Made by a program: the position numbers and the translations under genes
Shown here: positions 17,761 through 25,012 of the stretch, piece by piece
Layout of the letters: each line of letters starts with the position of its first letter
How positions within the stretch are numbered: the stretch's first letter is position 1
Notes under the pieces: generated by a model
Database searches by the model: none
What the model was told of the DNA's origin: nothing
What the model saw: the letters and a program-made list of their open reading frames with translations, nothing else
Assembly: GCF_900110245.1 (NCBI RefSeq)
Contig: NZ_FOCZ01000002.1
Span: 496,001 to 560,000, forward strand
Length of the DNA stretch: 64,000 bases
Direction: 5' to 3'
Origin: Niastella yeongjuensis
Lineage (GTDB): Bacteria; Bacteroidota; Bacteroidia; Chitinophagales; Chitinophagaceae

Positions 17761-18616
17761 AACCCCTCCAGATTAATAAGGTAAGGAATGCGAGGTTGGT
17801 ACAGATAGATGCCAGGATATTCATCCGCATGGTATTGGCAAAATTTGCATTGCCCGTGTCTTTCCACACCAAACCTGCCCAACTGAAAAAATATACGAGA
17901 ATTGGCAGCATCATAGTTGCTAAGACAATAAACTTTTTTTGTTCGTTGTGCGCGAAGAACGATACCGCAAGCAAACTCATGGCCAATGTATACACCAACG
18001 CCACAAAAACAAAGGTGCCGCGGTAACCCAGTAAGGCACTGATGGTAATTACACCATCTTTTTTGTCGGCTTCGTGCTGGTAAATTTGGGTGAGGGGATA
18101 AAAGCCTCCGATCAGTAAGCTGGCCGCCACCATGTCAAGGGGCGGCACAGTCAGTGTTTTGTCGATACTGCTTCCATGATAAACCATAAAGTATGTTACG
18201 GCGCCCTGAAATAGTATTACCGTTAAGTAGCCTGCTACCGGATGCTTTTTAAGCCTGATGCCCCGGTAGCTGTACGCCCTGGAGGCGGCGATATAGGTTA
18301 TAATGCAAATAGTAAACCAGTAGCTGATAAAAAGACTTAATATAATGGCCACCGCATCCATCATCATGCTTACATAAAATAATTCACGCGTGGGCTGTTT
18401 GGGATTTTTGATACCGCCAATAGGCGTTTCGTCGCGGTCCATGTACGAGTTATAGCCATTGCTCGATGGATATACCAGTAAGTGTAAAATGAAAAATATC
18501 AATACCGCATGTCCTGCATGAATAACCGGTACCTGGCTTACGGCAAACAGGTATACCGGTAACAGGAAAAACGAAAAATGAAAACGAAGTAGTTGAATGG
18601 TAGATGATCGTAACAT
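17753..18616 (-). CDS. UbiA-like membrane prenyltransferase
   Basis: A 287-residue polytopic membrane protein with about eight hydrophobic helices. The first Asp-rich motif is degenerate, NSYMDRDE at residues 56-63 (canonical NDxxDxxxD), and the second is present as EADKKDG in the cytoplasmic loop near 180. UbiA enzymes transfer isoprenyl chains to aromatic rings, so in this cluster the acceptor is likely the type III PKS phenol. The changed first motif leaves activity less certain. It is first in the operon; a hairpin ends 2 nt before its ATG. Confidence 0.83.
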   Translation of the reverse strand: MLRSSTIQLLRFHFSFFLLPVYLFAVSQVPVIHAGHAVLIFFILHLLVYPSSNGYNSYMDRDETPIGGIKNPKQPTRELFYVSMMMDAVAIILSLFISYWFTICIITYIAASRAYSYRGIRLKKHPVAGYLTVILFQGAVTYFMVYHGSSIDKTLTVPPLDMVAASLLIGGFYPLTQIYQHEADKKDGVITISALLGYRGTFVFVALVYTLAMSLLAVSFFAHNEQKKFIVLATMMLPILVYFFSWAGLVWKDTGNANFANTMRMNILASICTNLAFLTLLIWRGFE

Positions 18617-18617
18617 A

Positions 18618-18644
18618 AAAGAGTCCGCCTTTGGCGGACTCTTT
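18618..18644 (-). terminator. Terminator of the flotillin operon abutting the ubiA-like start codon
   Basis: A 12-bp perfect stem AAAGAGTCCGCC / GGCGGACTCTTT with a 3-nt loop. On the minus strand the T-run runs directly into the ATG of the UbiA-like gene (18616). It should stop transcripts from the flotillin genes and would also form at the very 5' end of the UbiA-like mRNA if the promoter lies upstream. Confidence 0.8.
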
Positions 18645-18661
18645 AAAGATAGGAAGAAGAA

Positions 18662-20230
18662 TTATTCTTTTTCGATCGGCTCTGTTATATTATTCTCTTC
18701 TGTTTTTTTTGAATGACCAAGGTAACCGGGAAGGTCCATGCCCGCCATATCGAAAAGATCTTTTAACGGCGGTACTGCTTTGTACAGGCCCGACACAAAG
18801 TTGGCGGTTGAGTTTTTGCCCGACCCATTTTGCCCGTTTTCCCAAACCGTTACTTTATCGATCTTGATGTTTTTGATAGCGTCTGTTTGCATTTTCACCA
18901 GCTCTGGCAGTTTATCGGAGATAAGCAGCAGTACTGCATCTTTCGGGTTGTTGCCCGCCGCTTTAACGATCCTGTCTAAACCTTCGGCCTGTTTGGTCAG
19001 GATCTCATACATCCCTCTTGCTTCCGCTTCCAGTTTGGCGTAAATAGCATCGGCCTCACCCTTTGCTTTTTCTCTTATCTTTTCTGCTTCGGCCTGTGCT
19101 TCAATAATGGCTTTTTGTTTTTGTATTTCGGCCGTTACTACAATGTTGGCGTTTTGCGAAGCGCGTTCCCTGTCGGCACGGGCGGCTTCTGCTTTTTGCT
19201 CGGCGAGGTAAGCTTCTTCCAGCGCTTTAGCAGCCTGTACTTTCTCAGCTGCGATTGCCCGCTTCAGGGCTTCTGCTTCTCTTTCACGACGCGAAGCTTC
19301 TGAATCGGCTATCTGTATTTTGGCGAGGTTTTCCCCCTGTACGGCAACAGAGTTGGCAGCTGCAGATTTAATACGCGTGTCTCTGTCGGCTTCTACCTTA
19401 CCAATTTGTTCGTCTCTTTTAGCGGCAGCGATCAGGATCTCTTTGTCTTTTTCTGCCACGGCGATCATGGAGTCGCGGTCACGTTGTGTTTCGGCAATTT
19501 GTACGTCGCGTTCCTTTTGGGTTTGCTTCATGCTTACATCGCGCTCTCTGTCGGCGATGGCTTTACCAATTTCACCCATTCTATCCTGCTCGGCCACGCT
19601 TTTCTTTGCCTCGTTAAGGGCTTTGGCCGAAGCTTCTTTACCCAGCGCTTCCAGGTAACCGCTTTCATCTTTAATATCGGTTACGTTTACGTTGATCATC
19701 TTTAAACCGATCTTGTTCAACTCGGCCTCCACGTTAGAGGCAATGTTGGCCAGGAATTTATCGCGGTTGCTGTTGATCTCTTCAATATCCATCATGGCCA
19801 CTACCAGGCGCATTTGACCCAGAATGATGTCTTTGGCCAGGTCGTGGATCTGGGGTTGCAGTAAGCCCAGTAACCGCTCGGCGGCGTTTTGCATAACGCC
19901 CTGCTCGGTAGAGATACCAACGGTAAAGCGCGAAGGAACATCTACCCGGATGTTTTGCTTACTCAGGGCATTGGTAAGGTTCACCTCAATGGAAATAGGA
20001 GTGAGGTCGAGGAATTTGTAATCCTGTATAACCGGCCAGATAAAAGCCGCGCCTCCGTGTATACATTTGGCGCTCAGGTTGCCATCGGTACCATCTTGTG
20101 AGCGCCCTACTTTACCGTATACAACCAGCACGCGGTCACTGGGGCATCGCTTGTACCGCCGGAACATGGACATGACCATAATGAACAGGAACAGCATGGT
20201 CACGGCAGCTACAATCAGAATGTAATCCAT
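18662..20230 (-). CDS. Flotillin (SPFH domain) family protein
   Basis: A 522-residue membrane-anchored scaffold protein. An N-terminal membrane helix (ILIVAAVTMLFLFIMVMSMF) is followed by RRYKRCPSDRVLVVYGKVG, the start of the SPFH domain (about 30-200). A long charged coiled coil with repeated ERD/EAEA/AEAE heptads (200-420) comes next, then a C-terminal flotillin tail. Flotillins form microdomain scaffolds. It directly follows an NfeD-like gene (38-nt gap), the standard bacterial flotillin partner. Confidence 0.92.
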   Translation of the reverse strand: MDYILIVAAVTMLFLFIMVMSMFRRYKRCPSDRVLVVYGKVGRSQDGTDGNLSAKCIHGGAAFIWPVIQDYKFLDLTPISIEVNLTNALSKQNIRVDVPSRFTVGISTEQGVMQNAAERLLGLLQPQIHDLAKDIILGQMRLVVAMMDIEEINSNRDKFLANIASNVEAELNKIGLKMINVNVTDIKDESGYLEALGKEASAKALNEAKKSVAEQDRMGEIGKAIADRERDVSMKQTQKERDVQIAETQRDRDSMIAVAEKDKEILIAAAKRDEQIGKVEADRDTRIKSAAANSVAVQGENLAKIQIADSEASRREREAEALKRAIAAEKVQAAKALEEAYLAEQKAEAARADRERASQNANIVVTAEIQKQKAIIEAQAEAEKIREKAKGEADAIYAKLEAEARGMYEILTKQAEGLDRIVKAAGNNPKDAVLLLISDKLPELVKMQTDAIKNIKIDKVTVWENGQNGSGKNSTANFVSGLYKAVPPLKDLFDMAGMDLPGYLGHSKKTEENNITEPIEKE

Positions 20231-20268
20231 AATAGTAGTTTTTTTGGGGTTTGAAGTTGAATGATGAT

Positions 20269-20877
20269 TTATATTCTAAAAGGCAGGTTGTTTTCTGCCA
20301 GTGTTACCAGTAAAATTCGATCGTCGATGATCTTCTTTACCCGCACCAGGGCACCGGTGGCAATTTCCGTTTCATCATCGGTCATGGCCGGTAACTCACG
20401 CAACGAGCCCTGTACCGTAATATGTACTTTACCAATACCGCTGCGGTTGGCCGGAATAAACAGGTAGGCACTGCCGGTAAGGTTGATGGCGTTTTCGATC
20501 TTCAGGGTGCCGCTGTGCCGCAGGCGGCTCATATTTCCCAGTATAAGCACCATCAGCAGCACGAGCCCTGTACCGCCACCCAATGCAAGCAACACTGTAA
20601 TTGTTTTACCCATGCCGCCGTAATGCGCTGCCAGGCCCACCCAACCGAACATGGTGAAAAAGGCGATCATGTTCTTGAGCGTGAAGAACTGGTAGCTGGC
20701 GCCATCGTCGTGATCGACGGAACCGTCTCCATGGCCATCGGCATGATCGGTATCGCCGCCGGAAAGGGACACCATACTTTGTAACAGATAGAACGAAGAA
20801 AAGGCAAGGGCGATCCCCCAAAGGATCTTTTCAAAGGTATCGAGGTGTTGCCACCAGGTAGAAATGCTGAGCAGCAT
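20269..20877 (-). CDS. NfeD-like membrane protein, flotillin partner
   Basis: A 202-residue protein with three membrane helices (ILWGIALAFSSFYLLQ, MIAFFTMFGWVGLAAHY, VLLALGGGTGLVLLMVLIL) and a C-terminal OB-fold-like domain (about 120-200), ending with ALVRVKKIIDDRILLVTLA. A His/Asp-rich loop (DTDHADGHGDGSVDHDDG) lies between the first two helices and could bind metal or be a simple exposed linker. Adjacency to flotillin supports the NfeD/YqiJ-like assignment. Confidence 0.85.
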   Translation of the reverse strand: MLLSISTWWQHLDTFEKILWGIALAFSSFYLLQSMVSLSGGDTDHADGHGDGSVDHDDGASYQFFTLKNMIAFFTMFGWVGLAAHYGGMGKTITVLLALGGGTGLVLLMVLILGNMSRLRHSGTLKIENAINLTGSAYLFIPANRSGIGKVHITVQGSLRELPAMTDDETEIATGALVRVKKIIDDRILLVTLAENNLPFRI

Positions 20878-20901
20878 AGTGGTTCAAAGGTTTATAATTG
20901 A

Positions 20902-20930
20902 TAATTGAACCGTGGCACGACTCAATTAAT
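20902..20930. repeat. Palindrome with GTGGCACGAC core, copy 1
   Basis: Between the divergent NfeD-like and phosphoesterase genes, TAATTGA and TCAATTA arms flank CCGTGGCACGAC. The 14-mer CCGTGGCACGACTC (20910-20923) recurs exactly at 59287-59300 as one arm of a hairpin, so this is a dispersed element of unknown role. Confidence 0.55.
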
Positions 20931-21047
20931 TATTGGTAGTTGAATCGTTTCAAACATTACAAAAGGCATGATAAATTTATGAGGATTTAATGAGGTTGCT
21001 GTTTTCTGCTGGTAATTCGGTTTTATTATTACGTTAATTTGGCGCCC

Positions 21048-22889
21048 ATGAAAAGGTTATTTTTTATTTCAATGTTATTGCTTGGCGCTGTTATTACCCG
21101 GGCGCAAATAAAATCCTTTCGTTTTATTCATATTAGCGATACTCACATTGGGTCGCCAAATGGATCGGCCGAGGAAGACCTGCGGCGTACGATCCGGGAT
21201 ATTAACCAGTTGAACGATATCGCATTTGTGATCATCACCGGCGATATTACCGAACTGGGAACCGATGCGCAACTGGCATCGGCCAAACAGATCCTCGACA
21301 GCCTGAAACCAAAATATTACATCATTCCCGGTAACCACGATGCCGGTTGGAGTGAAAGCGGCGGCGTTCATTATACCAGCACATTTGGGTACGATAAATT
21401 CCAGTTCGATCACAATGGCATCCGGTTTATCGGCTGCGCTTCCGGTCCGTATGTGCGCATGAGTGATGGCCATGTGCCCCGTAATGCCATTGTTTGGCTG
21501 GATAGCGTGCTGGCTAAAACATCCCGCAATCAACCTATTATCTTTTGTAACCACTATCCCATCGACAACGCGCTCGATAACTGGTACGAGGTTACCGACC
21601 GGTTAAAGAAGTACAATACGCTGATGATCATGTGTGGTCATGGACATAACAACCATGCTTTGAATTTTGAAGGTATTCCCGGTGTAATGGGGCGCTCGAA
21701 CCTACGGGCAAAAGCGCCATTAGGTGGCTATAACCTGGTTGATGTAACACCTGATTCTATTGTATACACCGAACGCCGCCCTGGTAGCGAACCCCTGCAA
21801 CCCTGGACAAAAGTAATGTTGCATAAACCAGATACGACCGGGCATTACGAACGTCCGTCTTATGCCATCAATAAAGAATACGCCCAGGTAAAACCGAAAT
21901 GGGTATTTGCCTCCGATGCCAATGTGATCTCCACACCGGCAGTAGCTAACAACCTGGTGATCTTTGGAAATCAAAATGGCATGGTAACGGCCCTCGTACA
22001 ACAAACCGGTAAAAAGAAATGGAGTTATAAAACAAGCGGCGCTATCTTTTCATCGCCTGCTGTAAGTGCTGGTAAAATAGTATTGGGTTCAGGAGATGGG
22101 TATGTATATTGTTTGAATTTGCTGACCGGTCAGCTGATATGGAAATATAAAACAGAAGCGTCTGTACTCGGTTCGCCCGTGATCGTTAAGGATACGGTTT
22201 TCATTGGTGGCAGCGATCATAATTTCAATGCATTGAATATAAAGAATGGCACACCTTTCTGGAAATTCGCCGGCCTGCAGGGACCAGTTGTGAGTACGCC
22301 GCTGATCTATGGCAGTAACGTGATCTTTGGCGCCTGGGATAAGAACCTGTATGCCGTAAACAGAAGCAATGGTCAACTGGCCTGGCAATGGAATCCCGGT
22401 TTTTCAGTAATTAACTTTTCACCAGCGGCTTGTATACCGGTAGCGCACGACAGCGTGGTGTATGTGGTTTGTCCGAACCGCACCTTGTATGCGATAGATG
22501 CGATATCGGGTAATACATTATGGAAGAACAGTGAAACACGGGTGCGCGAGTCGATAGGTATGTCGGCCGATGGAAAATATGTATATGGTAAAACCATGCA
22601 GGACACAATTGCGGCTTATGCTACCAGTAAAACAGAGCAACACCCCGCCTGGGTAATGAATGCCGGTTTTGGTTATGAACACGTGCCCAGTATGCTGATT
22701 GAAAAAGACGGACAGGTTTTCTTTGGTACGCGCAATGGAGTAGTGTATGCGATTGACCCGGCCAAACAAAAAGCCATCTGGGCGCATAAAATAGATAACT
22801 CCATGGTAAATACCGTTCGTGTTCTAAGTAAGAAGGAGTTGATTGTTTCTACTATGGATGGTAAGGTTACATTATTGGGAGTACAGTAG
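21048..22889 (+). CDS. Exported metallophosphoesterase fused to a PQQ-type beta-propeller
   Basis: A two-domain exported protein of about 613 residues. The start chosen is ATG at 21048 (MKRLFFISM); the TTG three codons earlier is unnecessary. After the signal peptide (ending ITRAQ) a calcineurin-like phosphoesterase shows HISDTHIG, GDITELG, GNHDAGW, CNHYP and GHGHNNH, the full metal set. From about residue 290 seven or so repeats with LLTGQLIWKYK / GTPFWKF / GQLAWQW words form a PQQ-like propeller. The fusion suggests a cell-surface nuclease or phosphatase with a binding platform. Confidence 0.88.
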   Translation: MKRLFFISMLLLGAVITRAQIKSFRFIHISDTHIGSPNGSAEEDLRRTIRDINQLNDIAFVIITGDITELGTDAQLASAKQILDSLKPKYYIIPGNHDAGWSESGGVHYTSTFGYDKFQFDHNGIRFIGCASGPYVRMSDGHVPRNAIVWLDSVLAKTSRNQPIIFCNHYPIDNALDNWYEVTDRLKKYNTLMIMCGHGHNNHALNFEGIPGVMGRSNLRAKAPLGGYNLVDVTPDSIVYTERRPGSEPLQPWTKVMLHKPDTTGHYERPSYAINKEYAQVKPKWVFASDANVISTPAVANNLVIFGNQNGMVTALVQQTGKKKWSYKTSGAIFSSPAVSAGKIVLGSGDGYVYCLNLLTGQLIWKYKTEASVLGSPVIVKDTVFIGGSDHNFNALNIKNGTPFWKFAGLQGPVVSTPLIYGSNVIFGAWDKNLYAVNRSNGQLAWQWNPGFSVINFSPAACIPVAHDSVVYVVCPNRTLYAIDAISGNTLWKNSETRVRESIGMSADGKYVYGKTMQDTIAAYATSKTEQHPAWVMNAGFGYEHVPSMLIEKDGQVFFGTRNGVVYAIDPAKQKAIWAHKIDNSMVNTVRVLSKKELIVSTMDGKVTLLGVQ

Positions 22890-23125
22890 TTTAAAGTTTA
22901 AAGTTGAAAGTTTAAAGTTTAAAGTTGAAAGTTTTGAGTTCTTGGGTTTGTAGGTTATTGAGTTCTTAGTTCTAGGTTCTGAGTTTCGCAATGCGGAGCT
23001 GCGACGGCGCGCAGAAGTGTATTCGCTTACAGCTTACGGCTTACTGCCTGTATTCCTACTGCCTTTCCTCTCTGCCCTTTGCCCTCTGCCTTCTGCCCTT
23101 CCCCCTCTGCCTTCTGCCCTTCCCC
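22888..23125. repeat. Composite heptad repeat element (AGTTTAA / AGTTCTT ... core ... CTGCCTT)
   Basis: The gap holds a left array of 7-bp units (AGTTTAA, AGTTGAA, then AGTTCTT, TAGGTTA, CTTAGTT, CTAGGTT). A GC-rich core around GCTGCGACGGCGCGCAGAAGTGTATTC comes next, then GCTTAC words and a right array of CTGCCTT/CTGCCCT units. The core word GAAGTGTATTC and the CTGCCTT units recur at 41.5 and 47.2 kb. No gene is present. Confidence 0.8.
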
Positions 23126-23142
23126 AATCACCATAAAATAAC

Positions 23143-23171
23143 AAAGGCCCCGCTTCAACAGCAGGGCCTTT
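23143..23171 (-). terminator. Terminator of the pyruvate dehydrogenase E2 gene
   Basis: Stem AAAGGCCCCGC / GCAGGGCCTTT with one mismatch and a 7-nt loop. On the minus strand it follows the stop at 23195 and runs into TTTGTTATTTT. Confidence 0.8.
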
Positions 23172-23194
23172 CTTTATAACTAGGTGCATTGTTC

Positions 23195-24847
23195 TTAAAC
23201 GAGCATTCTCAATGGCTCTTCCAGTAACTGTTGCAATGTTTGCAGGAAGGCGGCGCCGGTAGCTCCGTCAACCACGCGGTGGTCGCAGGTTAAGGTAACT
23301 TTCATAACATTACCAACAACGATCTGACCGTTCTTCACTACAGGAACCTGGTTAATGGCGCCTACAGCGAGGATACAAGAGTCTGGGGGGTTAATGATGG
23401 CAGTGAATTCTTCAATACCAAACATACCCAGGTTGCTGATGGTGAAGGTGCTGCCTTCCCAATCTGCCGGTTGCAGTTTTTTATCTTTTGCTTTCTTCGC
23501 GAACTCTTTTACTTCAGTACCGATTTGTGACAATGATTTCAGATCGGCAAAACGTACAACAGGTACCAGCAGACCTTCTTCAACGGCTACGGCTACACCG
23601 ATGTTCACATGATGGTTAACGCGGATCTTATCGCCCATCCAGCTGCTGTTCACTTTGGGATGTTGTTTCAGGGCAATAGCGCAGGCTTTTAACACCATGT
23701 CGTTGAACGAGATCTTAACCGGAGCAATTTCATTGATCCTGGCTCTGCTTTCTACTGCTTTGTCCATGTTTATTTCCATGGTGAGGTAGAACTCAGGAGC
23801 GGTGAATTTGCTTTCAGCAAGACGTTTGGCAATTACTTTACGCATTTGCGATACAGGTACATCTTCAAAGCTTACCTGACCAGCAACGGCAGGAGCAGCA
23901 GTTTTACCAGGTTGAGCTGTTGTTTGAGCAGCCTGACCACCACCTGCAGCCGGTGTGTAATTGTCAATATCTCTTTTAATGATACGGCCGCCATCGCCGG
24001 AACCGGCAACTTTGGAAATATCGATTCCTTTATCTTCTGCTAATTTTTTAGCGAGGGGAGAAGCAAGCACTCTGCCATTGCTGCCAGTAGCGGCTGGAGC
24101 AGCGGTTTCAGTGGCTGCGCTGGCGGTTTGGGTAGGTTGAGCAGCTGCCTGCGGTTGGCTTTGGGCCGCGCCGGCTGTAGCAACACCACCTTTGGCGGCA
24201 GCTACGATCTTTTCAACATCTACTTTCTTTTCATCGCCAATGATGCACAACAGGGCGTTTACTGGAACTTTATCGCCTTTTTGCGCACCGATGTATAATA
24301 ATTTACCTTCTTTATAGCTTTCCAGCTCCATGGTAGCCTTATCGGTTTCCACGTCAGCCAGCAGGTCGCCTTTTTTAACGTTGTCGCCAACTTTTTTATG
24401 CCAGGCGGCAATTACGCCTTCTGTCATGGTATCGCTTAAGCGCGGCATCAGGATCACTTCCTGCATATTGGCCAGGTCGAGTGTGGCGCCACCAGAAGCA
24501 GCAGCAGGTTGAGCGGCGGGTTGTTCGGCTTTAGCTGGTTCAGCTGCCGGAGCGGCTGCTGCGGCGGCTTTCTGACCACCACCACCAATCAGCGAGCTGA
24601 TGTCTTCACCGGGGTTACCAATGATGGCCAGCAGATCATTTACCTGTAGTTTTCCCCCTTTTTCAGTACCAATGTGAAGCAGGGTGCCATCTTTATAACT
24701 TTCCAGTTCCATGGTGGCCTTGTCGGTTTCCACCTCAGCCAGTAAGTCACCTTTCTTTACTTTGTCGCCTACCTTTTTATGCCAGGCCGCTATCACGCCT
24801 TCTGTCATGGTATCGCTCAGGCGGGGCATTAAGATCACTTCAGCCAT
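23195..24847 (-). CDS. aceF: Pyruvate dehydrogenase complex E2, dihydrolipoamide acetyltransferase
   Basis: The 550-residue core of the pyruvate dehydrogenase complex. Two lipoyl domains (about 1-80 and 128-210) each carry the lipoylation motif VETDKATMELESY. Ala/Pro/Gln-rich linkers follow, then a peripheral-subunit-binding domain (RVLASPLAKKLAEDKG, about 270-305) and the catalytic domain with DHRVVDGATGAAFL. It is alone here; E1 and E3 are not in the window. A pyruvate rather than 2-oxoglutarate role is inferred from the duplicated lipoyl domains. Confidence 0.93.
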   Translation of the reverse strand: MAEVILMPRLSDTMTEGVIAAWHKKVGDKVKKGDLLAEVETDKATMELESYKDGTLLHIGTEKGGKLQVNDLLAIIGNPGEDISSLIGGGGQKAAAAAAPAAEPAKAEQPAAQPAAASGGATLDLANMQEVILMPRLSDTMTEGVIAAWHKKVGDNVKKGDLLADVETDKATMELESYKEGKLLYIGAQKGDKVPVNALLCIIGDEKKVDVEKIVAAAKGGVATAGAAQSQPQAAAQPTQTASAATETAAPAATGSNGRVLASPLAKKLAEDKGIDISKVAGSGDGGRIIKRDIDNYTPAAGGGQAAQTTAQPGKTAAPAVAGQVSFEDVPVSQMRKVIAKRLAESKFTAPEFYLTMEINMDKAVESRARINEIAPVKISFNDMVLKACAIALKQHPKVNSSWMGDKIRVNHHVNIGVAVAVEEGLLVPVVRFADLKSLSQIGTEVKEFAKKAKDKKLQPADWEGSTFTISNLGMFGIEEFTAIINPPDSCILAVGAINQVPVVKNGQIVVGNVMKVTLTCDHRVVDGATGAAFLQTLQQLLEEPLRMLV

Positions 24848-24907
24848 AAATTCTTATTTGATATTCTGATTTTTTCGATTTGAGTGCTCGAAATTACAGC
24901 AAAATGC

Positions 24908-25006
24908 TCAATGGTCAATGGGTAAAGGTCAATTAACATTCCGACCTGTCAGGTCCGCAGCAACGGATCGCAATAGCAGGCTGCCAAAGCGAACCCGGCA
25001 GGTCTG
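24908..25006. repeat. Heptad array and palindromic element upstream of aceF
   Basis: Four 7-bp units (TCAATGG, TCAATGG, GTAAAGG, TCAATTA; 24908-24935) are followed by GACCTGTCAGGTC, a perfect 13-bp palindrome around a central T, and a later CAGGTCTGCAG. The 165-nt gap holds no gene. Its layout, heptads beside a GC-rich foldable core, matches the composite elements elsewhere. Confidence 0.55.
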
Positions 25007-25012
25007 CAGAAA

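Noticed and set aside
22991..23179. Short plus-strand ORF rich in Leu, Pro and Cys after the phosphoesterase gene
   Set aside because: It lies wholly in the composite repeat element and has no independent coding signal.
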